22,269 bases of DNA from Smittium culicis (taxonomy: Eukaryota > Kickxellomycota > Harpellomycetes > Harpellales > Legeriomycetaceae), in contig LSSN01000956.1 in assembly GCA_001970855.1 (NCBI GenBank), positions 10,018 through 32,286 of the forward strand. Reading direction: 5' to 3'. Of this stretch, positions 1 to 9,209 are shown one piece after another. The translations under genes were made by a program, and so were the position numbers. Within the stretch, counting starts at the first letter, position 1. Each line of letters begins with the position of its first letter. The notes beneath the pieces were generated by a model. The model did not search any database and had not been told where the DNA came from. It saw nothing but the letters and a program-made list of their open reading frames with translations.

Positions 1-28
1 GATCTTTATAATTAAGTATATTATAAAC

Positions 29-102
29 CTTGTTCCAGGACCGGCGAGAACTATAGCAGTAAATTCGTTTGTCGCTTGGCTTGCTCCGTTATAAAGCTCC
101 AT
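29..102 (-). CDS. First exon of a nucleotidyltransferase-like protein (eIF2B gamma-like), partial
   Basis: Reading the minus strand from an ATG at 102-100 gives 24 codons and two bases. The peptide begins MELYNGASQATNEF and ends TAIVLAGPGT. The hydrophobic beta strand followed by a glycine-rich LAGxGT(R) turn is the N-terminal nucleotide-binding signature of NDP-sugar pyrophosphorylase-fold proteins, which include the eIF2B gamma subunit and GDP-mannose pyrophosphorylase. A donor GTTTAT at 28-23 follows a split AG codon, which would complete an arginine if the next exon starts with A or G. The short leader before the fold and the wording of the motif lean me to eIF2B gamma, a subunit of the guanine nucleotide exchange factor for eIF2, but 24 residues cannot separate the relatives. 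The rest of the gene lies beyond the left edge. Confidence 0.45.
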
Positions 103-909
103 GATTTAGCTGTATTTGATACTGTGAATTAATAAAGAAACTCAAAATCAGATTGTAGAAGTGGGCATGTACTCTAAAAGATATGAATGCCACTATTTTG
201 TATTAATATTAAACAAACCCAAATATCTATAGAAATTCTTAATTGCAATTTTAAGACCTTTTTTTTGTATTACAGACGATTTTTGCTATTTAGACTCTAA
301 TTAAATCATCAGTATGTTAACTGTAAACCCAATCACATCACTGTATCGATTTCATAAGCGATAATTGGCCATCAAACATGATAAGCATTAGCCATTGGCT
401 TAGTCGATTTAGGTGATAGTTTAGGCTCAGTTAAAAAAGTCCTTTTTTAATTCAGCAGTATATGAGTATTCATTTGCTGGTACTTTTTGAAATGACAGTT
501 TATTGGCATAACTCATTTTCTGATCAAGCAATGAAAATTCTTCAGAAAAAAAAAAAAAAGCAAAAGAAGCAATAAAAGCATAGCAGAGAGAATCAAAGGC
601 TTAAAAGAATAACAGTGCAATAACTTTGAAATATTTGTTTTATTAGTTAATTCAGTGTTATTATCTTTTACATCTTTACTTTTTGTACTTGTCGTGGCTA
701 CACTCTTCTCTCGATTCTTACCCAGCCTCAGTCCTGATACCTGATATAAAAGCTCAAAATTTACCACAGCCAAAAACTCATTAAGCGAGTATTAAAGTTC
801 GCTATTATTTATTTCTTTCGATCAATATCGACGGCGATTGACGTTTGGAATTTAAACACGTACATATAGAGCAGAAATATCCATAAGAGATTAATCGACA
901 TAATTTATT
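103..909. other. Intergenic region between divergent genes
   Basis: This 807-bp AT-rich stretch lies between the start of the left-edge minus-strand gene and the start of the Pol III subunit gene, so it should hold two divergent promoters. It includes one 86-codon open frame (listed separately) and an A-tract near 546-559. I see no RNA gene and no recognisable binding site that I could defend. Confidence 0.5.
513..773 (-). CDS. Doubtful small ORF with a hydrophobic C-terminal half
   Basis: This is an 86-residue open frame. The first 50 residues are polar and of ordinary composition (for example LRLGKNREKSVATTSTKSK). The second half is a Leu/Phe run produced by a T-rich tract, which would form a single membrane segment near the C terminus. 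The start codon lies 136 bp upstream of the divergent RPC6 start, a normal spacing for a shared promoter. The hydrophobic tail is suspicious because any poly-T tract encodes Phe and Leu, and a GTAAG donor-like site within the frame (after about residue 18) means the real gene, if any, may be spliced. I recognise no family. Treat it as a candidate only. Confidence 0.2.
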   Translation of the reverse strand: MAVVNFELLYQVSGLRLGKNREKSVATTSTKSKDVKDNNTELTNKTNISKLLHCYSFKPLILSAMLLLLLLLFFFFLKNFHCLIRK

Positions 910-2050
910 ATGGAGAGTTTAACCGAGCCAGAAAAAGAATTTTATAAATTGGCAAGCATAGGAAAAAATGTAAAAAAAAAAATTCATTTTTTATTGCAGA
1001 AAATTTTTAGACGCAAGCATAAAAGTCTAAATTCTTTTTAAAATTTAATGAATTGTTTAAATAAAATTTAGGGTGTAGATTTAGAAACAATCCAGGAAAA
1101 AATTCCCGAACTTTCTGTTGAAAATGTAGCCGATATGGTAAACAAGCTATCCAAGCTTGGTCTTATGGAGATTTGCCAAGTTGGCGCTACATTTACATAC
1201 AGAGCAATAAAATCCGAAGATGCAAGCAAAATGTCTAGTATGGAACCCGAGGAAATCCTTGTATATAAGCAAATCATGGCATCTAAGGATCAGGGGATAT
1301 GGGTACGGAACATTAAGCAAATGACTAATCTGCATCAACAAGTGATAACACGATGTATAAAGCAGTTGGAGAACAAAGCATTAATAAAATCAGTTAAAAG
1401 CGTGAAGAATCCAACACGTAAACTATACATGCTTATCGATATTAAGCCGAGCGTTGAGATCAGCGGTGGACCATGGTTCACGGATCAAGAGCTAGATACT
1501 GATTTCATAGAGCAACTATCAAGCCAGTGTTATCGATACATATATTCTAAGTCTGTTAACAAACTCAATCCAACTGCAATCTACTCGGCAAGCTACTTGG
1601 GATACCCAACAGCTGTGCAAGTTCGTAAATTCATTGTAGACAACAAAGTTTCAACTGTTGATTTGGGGATTGAGGATATCAAGTCACTGCTCGACGTATT
1701 GGTCTATGATGGCAAAGTAGAGCGAATTTTACCAATGGGCATAATTGCTGGTATTACGCCTGGTAATAATGACGTTGAGTATGTATATAGAGCTATTACT
1801 GCCCCTGCTAATGAATCGCCGTTGACAGAAGTCCCGTGCGGAAATTGCCCGGTAAACAAACATTATTATTCTATTGTTGATTATATTTTTTCTTTATTAA
1901 GTTTTATTATGATCCATTAACCAAAACCTTTTTTTTTCAATTTTACCATTATTAACTCGAAAAAAAATCTAGGTTTTCAAGCTTTGTAGCGAGGATGGTG
2001 ATATCTCACCTTCCACTTGCACGTACTATCAAAAGTGGCTCAGTTATTAG
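910..2050 (+). CDS. RPC34: DNA-directed RNA polymerase III subunit RPC6 (RPC34/POLR3F family)
   Basis: Three exons (910-969, 1072-1851, 1973-2050) join in phase 0 to give 305 residues, close to the 300-317 usual for this family. The subunit belongs to the Pol III heterotrimer with RPC3 and RPC7; it contacts TFIIIB and helps open promoters at tRNA and 5S genes in the nucleus. The N-terminal two thirds match the tandem winged-helix region (for example NKLSKLGLMEICQVG and IKQLENKALIKSVKSVKNPT), followed by GGPWFTDQELD and the C-terminal WH region. The end holds the family's iron-sulfur motif: Cys276, Cys279, Cys285 and Cys296, spaced C-x2-C-x5-C-x10-C, with the ISPSTCTYY signature. The first exon (MESLTEPEKEFYKLASIGKN) is chosen because TAG at 1069-1071 blocks the frame directly upstream of exon 2. 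The gene converges with the methyltransferase gene downstream. Identification is firm. Confidence 0.95.
970..1071 (+). other. Intron 1 of the RPC6 gene
   Basis: The intron is 102 nt, starts GTAAAA and ends TTTAG, and is phase 0. An in-frame TAG at its last codon forces splicing here. TCTAAAT at 1025-1031 is a plausible branch site. An earlier TTGCAG near 994-999 is not usable because stops follow in the required frame. Confidence 0.88.
1852..1972 (+). other. Intron 2 of the RPC6 gene
   Basis: The intron is 121 nt, starts GTAAAC and ends ATCTAG, and is phase 0. Without splicing the protein would end in a T-rich hydrophobic tail at 1918-1920. With splicing, the conserved cysteine motif and the WLSY terminus are completed. 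TTAAC near 1951 could be the branch region. Confidence 0.92.
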
Positions 2051-2442
2051 ATTAGAAATAAACACTTTATTATTATTAGCATATAAATCCCCTTTAAAAT
2101 TTTTTACATTTAGAAATTTACTTTTTTATTATTATTATCATTATTATTGATTAATTTTTTGTTTTAAACTAACAATACTAACTCAATGCACTGCTTTTTA
2201 TTTTTAATAACCGAAATTCTTCTGTTTTTACAATTTGCTTTTTTTTTTTCCTCATTATTAGTCGATTTTTATAACTAATGTAAAATGATTAGATAAGTAA
2301 AAAAAAATATATTATATAACTTTTTAATTAAGAATAATTAGACATCAATATTCATTCTATTATATTATTAAGATAAATAAGTAATATCACCGGGGTGATA
2401 AATTGGAAGTAAAAAAAATATGAACGAGGGGTTAAAGGGAAA
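2051..2442. other. Convergent intergenic region (3' ends of RPC6 and EFM5)
   Basis: This tail-to-tail spacer is AT-rich. AATAAA at 2057-2062 is a possible polyadenylation signal for RPC6, although it is only 6 bp after the stop. A 16-bp inverted repeat, TATCACC-GG-GGTGATA at 2385-2400, lies 43 bp past the EFM5 stop. Nothing else stands out. Confidence 0.5.
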
Positions 2443-3444
2443 CTAAACCCATTTTAGACTGTCAGTTTCAAAATTTGAATATGAGTAAAAAACGTTTGAA
2501 AGTCCACTGCTGTGAGTAGGCAAAAAGTTAGTTTCATAAAGACCGAATTCTTTAGCAACGGGCTTCATGACAGCACCAGTATTCAGCAAGATTTTAGTTT
2601 TGTTGTTACTGTCGCTGTTATAATTGTGAGACGAAAGTAGCTTGACGGAGACCATAGTTTTCTTTAAACAATCTTCGTTTAGAAAAGGAGGATCAACAAA
2701 TATGATTCCTACATGGACATTCTCTAGTTTGTCTAAACCGTGAAGCTCCATCGGTTCATTCAGGTCATAGCGAACGTATTTTTCTTCAAAAACAGCGAAT
2801 CTAGTATCGAATTCAAGCAATCTAACGTTACTGTAGTCTGGATACATTTCCTATTTAACAGATATTAATATGCATGAGTTAGAAAAAAGTTTGGATGTGG
2901 GAAATGGAAAATGAGGGGGGGGGGTAGGATTGAAAAGTTCGTTTGCGATGTAAAAACAAAGAATAATTTAGGAATAAATCAAGGCATATAAAAAGGAACA
3001 AGGAAAATATAGATAATAGGGGGCAAGAAGGGTAGGTAAAATGGTGAATTGCAAGATACTTACGACAAACTTGACAAAAGCAGTGGGGCAGCTTATGAAA
3101 ATGATCATATCGCCGTTGCGAATGGATTCTTCGGCGTAGCTGCACATTTTATCGCAAGTTTTAGTATCGTACCAAAACTGGCTCAGCTGCCAGTCCTCCT
3201 GGAAAAACGTCATGCCGGTTGGGATAATTTCGGCGGTAGAGTCGCCGTCAACGCTGTCATTAGAGCTGCCATTCGATGCTTCTTTTTTGCTTCTGGGCTT
3301 TAGTTTTTTTTCAGCGAGCTGCTGCTTGTACTCGCCGAAATTGTCCAAGGCAGAACTCTTTTGCTTCTGCTCTTGGTAGAACGACTGCAGAATACTAAGG
3401 GTGTCTGCGGATAATGCTGGAACGTCGTCGTCGCTATAGTCCAT
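2443..3444 (-). CDS. EFM5: eEF1A lysine N-methyltransferase (EFM5 / EEF1AKMT1 / N6AMT2 family)
   Basis: Two minus-strand exons (3444-3064 and 2850-2443) join in phase 0 to give 262 residues; yeast and human members have about 248 and 214. The family is a class I, SAM-dependent cytoplasmic enzyme that methylates a lysine of translation elongation factor 1A. Visible signatures are the acidic start MDYSDDDVPALSADTL, SFYQEQ (residues 21-26), EDWQLSQFWYD (83-93), the RLLEFDTRF strand (137-145), the DPPF catalytic-type motif (180-183) and LLNTGAVM (215-222). The family was once annotated as N6-adenine DNA methyltransferase because of that DPPF motif. Residues about 41-73 are a charged, Ser/Asn/Asp-rich insertion (KKLKPRSKKEASNGSSND) that human lacks and that accounts for much of the extra length. 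The splice junction leaves no gap against the human protein (28 residues between the SxP and DxRF landmarks in both). The gene looks intact. Confidence 0.92.
2851..3063 (-). other. Intron of the EFM5-like gene
   Basis: The intron is 213 nt, with donor GTAAGT at 3063-3058 and acceptor AAATAG ending at 2851, phase 0. Read-through would add a hydrophobic non-family tail. It contains a run of ten C on the transcribed strand (plus-strand G at 2915-2924). Confidence 0.9.
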
Positions 3445-4125
3445 TTTTATTATAGGTATTATTATACTGCGTTTTAAATGCTCTTTTATTCAAAATAAAA
3501 TCAGATATATTGCACTAATTAAGATTATGGTTGCAATTTCCGGCTTTTAAACTGTGTATCTTGTTCTATAATGCTTATTTATGTTTATATGATATGTATG
3601 GTAGTTTTATTGAGCTTCTGATGTCTAGATAATAATGTTGTCCCCCTAATTCTCTTCCTTTTTTCTTTTTTTCATTACAAGGGTAGATTTTGTAGCTGTT
3701 AGCTATGACTGATTCTTTTTTAAAAGACACTTTTATTTTCACATCGACTCCATCCACGCCATTTATATACTTTATATTTCCATCATATCTGGAATTATAA
3801 AAAATTTTGCAGACTCTTTCTGTGATTATTCGATTAAGGGTTCGCTATCTCCTTTTTTTCCCATTATTTTGTTTAGACTGATATCTACTTTTTTATTTGA
3901 CGGCTATTTCTCTAATCACACTTTTATTTATTAATTATTAACTTGTCCACACTTTTTTCGTATTTCTGGTTTTTTAGCTTTTCATTTGTATATCTCTTCC
4001 CTTTTTTTTATGACTTCAACTTCGCTCTCATAAAATCTACATCCGCCCATTGGCTGTTTGAATTTCAGCTTATCTCAAACAATCGAATAATAAATTCCTT
4101 TTTTTATAAAAAATAACACTCGCGG
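3445..4125. other. Region upstream of EFM5, no confirmed gene
   Basis: This 681-bp stretch is T-rich on the plus strand. It must include the EFM5 promoter. On the minus strand it holds an 89-residue open frame without its own conserved start (3844-3575), listed separately. It also has a shorter coding-like patch near 4083-3988, reading LKFKQPMGGCRFYES, then a stop. I recognise neither patch. Confidence 0.4.
3575..3844 (-). CDS. Unassigned open stretch, possible exon or relic
   Basis: After a TAG at 3847-3845 the minus strand stays open for 89 codons to a stop at 3575. The first internal ATG is at 3757. The first half has non-repetitive composition (RVCKIFYNSRYDG, then INGVDGVDVKIKVSF), unlike random AT-rich translation. 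The later part becomes lysine-rich and weaker. It could be an internal exon of an unrecognised gene, a leftover of a decayed gene linked to the phosphatase relic just upstream, or chance. No family comes to mind. Confidence 0.2.
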   Translation of the reverse strand, partial: RTLNRIITERVCKIFYNSRYDGNIKYINGVDGVDVKIKVSFKKESVIANSYKIYPCNEKKKKGRELGGQHYYLDIRSSIKLPYISYKHK

Positions 4126-4420
4126 TTATCCAGCATCTGATTCGATGATAGCGGCCTCGGCATTTTCAGTATGTTCAACATCCATTGGCCTTTCCAGCCG
4201 CTTCAATTGCCCGTAAAATGATCTATTCGGCACAATTGCTCTCCTAAAATACAAATCGCTTTTTTAGAGTAAACTAGTGGCTGAATAGTTTTTTAATTAT
4301 TTTTTATTTAGTAATTCAGATATTTGGCCTTTATGTAATCAACATAAGCATTTTATAGTCCACTATTGCCCCAATTAGCTCCATAATCGTTTAGCTCTCC
4401 TTTTCCCTCCATTGCTACGT
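4126..4420 (-). pseudogene. Decayed 3' end of a dual-specificity phosphatase-like gene
   Basis: A terminal exon-like block (4243-4126) reads RAIVPNRSFYGQLKRLE and then an acidic tail ending IIESDAG and a stop. The pattern kR-x-I-x-PN-x-x-F-x-x-QL-x-x-xE is the end of the dual-specificity phosphatase domain (CDC14/DUSP/YVH1-like). Upstream at about 4352-4324 is NAYVDYIKAK, the expected preceding helix. The two pieces join in phase to give KAKR only if the intron begins ATATCTG at 4323, where a GT donor would be expected; the acceptor TTTTAG is normal. A TAA at 4355-4353 interrupts the frame, and the region where the HCxxGxSRS loop should lie (about 4420-4394) reads RSNGGKRRA out of frame, without the catalytic Cys. 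I infer a dead gene. A different protein with a similar tail cannot be excluded. Confidence 0.4.
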
Positions 4421-7400
4421 ATCACTATAAAAATAAAAAAAATCTTTTTTTTATAGATATTTACTAAATTACATCAAGGATTTCTTAGTTCTTCTGCGCC
4501 TTGTTTATTTTCATGAAAGCGTTTACAGCATATTATCATATGCTATATCAATTTACTGATCACTTCCAAAATTTGATTAAATGTACTAAGCTATTTTGGT
4601 CGCGATTCTATAATTCAAAAAATGTCAACCGTTTCATAAAGGATAAAAATAACTTCCAGCGTGGACGTGGCATTTTTTATTTAAATCAGACACAAAATAC
4701 ATAGTTTACAAAATTTTATTTTTATCAATAATTTTTCTATAAAATGAATATTACTCTAATATACTGGCATTGACCATCTACACTTGCTGTAATTTTAAAA
4801 TATATATATTAGATACTCTAAATACGTACAAATTTTTAATATTTTGATGATTAAACCTTTAAATAGTATCTTTATAAAAGAAAAATATCCGCCGAGTCAA
4901 TTTTTTAAATTTACAGACGAATTTAAACTTGTTGTTGGTGATTAATATCTAATAACAAATACTAATAATCCAATCATGGTTTGTATTAATACTACTACTT
5001 GTCGATATATAATTATCAAAAATTGTTTCAATAATTATATAGCAGATAAAATTGCAGAAGAAATCAATTATAATGTCTTATGTAAATGACATTGAAATAG
5101 CTACAGTTTCAATGCCGATATAATTTTGGTAAAATTAGAAATAGTTATCAACTGTTAAATCTAAGTATGTTAAAATTCAATTCACCTATTGCATAGCATT
5201 TTTTAAAATAATGGATAATAATACCATATTTAAAATAGCTGTTAATGGGATAATATTCAATCCTGTTGAATAATTATTCTTGTCACCAAAAATTGAGTCT
5301 AAAGTTATAGAATTCATTGTCTTCAAATCATTTTTTTTAGATATAATCTGTGTTCATCAACTTTATAAAGATTATCGCTGAATTTTTTTCTTTTATATAG
5401 CTTGTAATTTCTCGTTGTATTTCTGGAAAATGTAATTAAATTTAGATTTTGCGGTATTGTATAAATAAAACCTAATATTTCACAAGCCCATTGGATATGG
5501 TAAGATAATCTGAATAAATCTTTATGTTTCCATTTTTCTTTATATATTATCCTTTTTTTATTATTATTTTTGGTTTTTTCATAGAAATTAAGCTTTTCAT
5601 AGAAAAAAAAGTATTTTTTAAATTCTTTTTGTTTTATTATTTTTAACTTCATTAAACAGCTTATGTGAAATTGCATTGATTTCTTTTTCTGAGCGATTTC
5701 ATTTTGGTAAATACAGTTTTAAAGCTTGATCAACATGAAACATTAAATACAGTCTCCAAGAATAACAAACATATTTATTTTTATCCAAAACTTTACTAAA
5801 GTAGGAAAATGTAATACTATTGATTTTTCATAACCAATACCTAATTTATAATATATCTGGAGTAAATATCAATACTCATAATAGTTTTTGGCTTTTGATT
5901 TCAAAATTTAAAAATCTAAATAATTTTTTAATCCCAAGTAGAGAGATTGGTATCATCATATTTAAATTATTCTTGGACTATAATATAATATTAAATAATA
6001 AGGGTTAAGCTTATTATCTCAAGCATCTCTTATAAAAAATTTTCAACTTGCCTATTGAAAATAAAATTAAAGATAAATCATAATCATAATAAATTAATAA
6101 AACTCGCATTAATCCGAGATTAATTGCCCTTTCAAGTTACTCCAGTAATAGCATATTATTATCTATAAATCAATAAAATTTAATCTTCGATTAAATCAAC
6201 AAGTTATTTATATTTTATTATCATAATTATATTATACTTGGATCTTGATAAAGTCGTGGAAATACTAGCTTCCGGGCTACTTTATTTTATAAATAGAATT
6301 TAAGGCATAAAACGCAACAATAAAAATCAATTACCCCCTACATTAATCTATTTAAAAAATATATACCACAGACTCGCTAAATAAATCTATATAAAAAAAT
6401 TCACAACCCCCCCCCCCACCATAATTCCCAAATATAATACTTTAAAATATATAGACTTTTTTAGTAACAAATTATTGACATTATTATTAATGTTTTGTTA
6501 TAAAAATCAATACATGGTATTATATAAAAATGAATCCAAGAAATGTAAAAATAGCTATATTCTATATATCTAATAAAGTACAAAAATTATATACTGGACG
6601 TGCTTATGTTGTTATAAATCAACATTACTAAGCTAAGAATAACTGTGAGTTTCATACCATGAAAAACAGTAGAGTTAAATAACCTTTTTTTTGTTAGCAA
6701 TCTTATTATTATTAGATTATTTTTTTTCAAATCACTGTCACTGTGCGTTTACTAAAGCTTCAAGTAAAATACGTGGTAGAATTATTTTATACCGGCAAAA
6801 TAATTTTCAATTAAGTCTTTTTAATTTTTTTAAGGTTGAGTGTTCTAAAAGAAAGTAAAATAAAATATGTCTTGAGGTTTGATGTTTTTTATTGGAATTT
6901 GGATTTATCATTTTTAAACATATAGACATACAAATTTTAGTATTCAACTAATTATTAATCTTTATATATTTTGAGCTTGTATATTTATTAAATATATAAA
7001 ATAAATTAAAAGCTAATAAATAAACTAACAAGATTTACCATATAATAATTATCTGAGGGTGAGCTATTAATCTTGTTCATATTTTTCATCATTTAAAAAC
7101 TTATGTATGCTAGAAATATTATATACTTACAGTATCTATTAGTATTATTTTTAATTTTTATACTATTTTATGAAATATAATTGTATAGGATAGCCTTTTT
7201 TCCAATTACTATTAAATTATGCTGTTTTTTTTTTTCTAATTTAATTATTGACTCATTACATACTATTTTACAACAATATCCACATCGCAGATCTAATGAA
7301 TAAGAAATGACAATTTTCTTTTCTTTATTATTTCCTAAATTGCTATCTTATTTATATTCATCATATTTCCTTTTTAATCGATGGTGTAATCAATCTTAGA

Positions 7401-9209
7401 CACATATACATGTCGCCAAATTTTCAACAATTAGCTAGTTGGTTGGTATTGAATAATCTTTTACTTTCCAATAATTTACGTTTGATCGATACTTTTTAGC
7501 AATATAATCGAAGTTTATTATGCTTCCAATCTTTTGAACGATTCGTATTTCTAAAAAGAATAAAAAAAGCATTCAAAATAAAGACTAATGAAAAATAAAT
7601 AAATAAAAATTTATTGTTAAATGTATAGCTCATTAAAAAAGAATTTTTTGTATCTTTATAGTTTTATGATATTTTTTGATTTTGCATAAAGTTCAAGATA
7701 AAAAAAATAGACTACCAAATCTATTTTACTATAAAAAATTTAAAGAATTCATTCGTTTATGTATCCATTTTTTAAAATTAGAACTGGATGGTATCTATCC
7801 TCCCAAAAATAATACATTTGCGAATCCTTTTTTCGCTAGTTTTCCTTAAAAAACACAGATCGCCTTAAAATACTAAAATTTTATGTTGAAGATTAAAGCG
7901 TATTGGTTGGTTATGATTAGTTTTTTTTTCTCAGAGTTTATTAAACATAATTTAAAAGTATACTAAAAACTATTAAAAAAAATAATTTTTCAACTTGATT
8001 ATGGTTAGAGTTAAATTTAATATATTCGGTTAAATATAAATAAAATATTCTTTTTTAAAATGCACTCAATGGTACATACTCTTTCCCCTTTTATTATGCC
8101 TTATCCTTAAGTCTATTTTATATTTCAAACAAGAATATATAACTATTAGAAATATAAACGTATCAGGCTAAACTGAATTGCTCGTGGTTCTTTATTGACC
8201 TAGATAGTGAATACCATCAGAAAAACTCGACTTTACGAAATTAATTGCGAACTTAAATAACCCTTATTTTATAAAAAATATTTTATAATTAAATTGTATT
8301 TACTTTGCTACATATTTTTAATAAAATCTATTGAAAAAAAAAAAAACTTACCAGAGAATTATACTATTCAATATTTTATCTAGTATAGTTTTTTATAAAT
8401 CGATTACTTAATAAGTGTTCTGTAAAATTATAAATATGACCTTTTGAAAATTACAGAAATAAGAAATCAGTCAGTAAATATGTCCTGCTTTATAGAAAAA
8501 TTAACAGAAAGCCTTTTTTAATATACTCATATTTTCACTTTAAACTCTGACTCTTTTTTTTAGTTAGATAACGGATTTCCGTTTTCTAACAGGTGTAAAA
8601 TAGTAATAATAGTAATAATTCGCTATTTTATCCACAGGATATATGCAATATCTCAATCTTAATTTTCGCCTTTCTGGATTGATAATCTACATCTTTTTTT
8701 TCTCGCTATTGAGGTTTAAAAAGTTCAAAACATTAATTAATCTTATATTCTAATAATCTGCAAAACTATAATGGTTGTAGTGTTTGTTATTTAATTGCAG
8801 CAATCTATCTGCAACAATCTTTTCCCACAACCTAACATATCCATTTATTGCTTTTAAATAGCAACATAGAATGTATTATATTTTGTATTGCTGAAAAACG
8901 TTCATGTAAATTACTATAACGATTTTAGTTGCCAATTATTATCAAAGTATAATCTTAAAAGATTTGATTTTAGAAAATTAATTAGACTAAATTTGGTAGT
9001 CTAAAACAGCGCAAATATTTTTTCTCTGTATTCAAAATTTTATATTCTCACACTTGTAAAAACGCTCTCTAAATAAAATAAAAACTTATGATAAAGGTAT
9101 AAAATATTATTTATTTGTATTTGTGGTTATTTATAGTGGAAAACTAAACATCTGAATTGCTTATTGAAAACCTCCCTGTGCTCTTTTTTTCAAGGATAGT
9201 CTAAATAAA
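4421..9209. other. Long AT-rich gene-poor region
   Basis: I see no recognisable gene in about 4.8 kb. The longest open frame is 117 codons on the minus strand (5676-5323), with a lysine- and tyrosine-rich composition and no family I can name. A run of eleven C at 6407-6417 stands out in this composition. Poly-T and poly-A tracts are frequent. No tRNA or rRNA was noticed. Confidence 0.5.

Noticed and set aside
1068..1341. Two minus-strand frames at 1068-1277 and 1147-1341
   Set aside because: They are antisense shadows of RPC6 exon 2.
1135..1920. Reading the RPC6 frame as an intron-free 261-residue protein starting at 1135
   Set aside because: It lacks the conserved N terminus, ends in a T-rich tail and loses half of the cysteine motif; the spliced three-exon model fits the family length and ends.
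2879..3145. 88-codon minus-strand frame overlapping the EFM5 intron
   Set aside because: It is a shadow frame across exon 1 and the C-rich intron, with no family features.
3049..3303. 84-codon plus-strand frame
   Set aside because: It is antisense to EFM5 exon 1 and its composition is the mirror of that exon.
4501..4704. 67-codon plus-strand frame
   Set aside because: It is rich in Phe/Tyr/Asn/Lys as expected from AT-rich DNA, lies just upstream of the phosphatase relic on the other strand, and has no recognisable feature.
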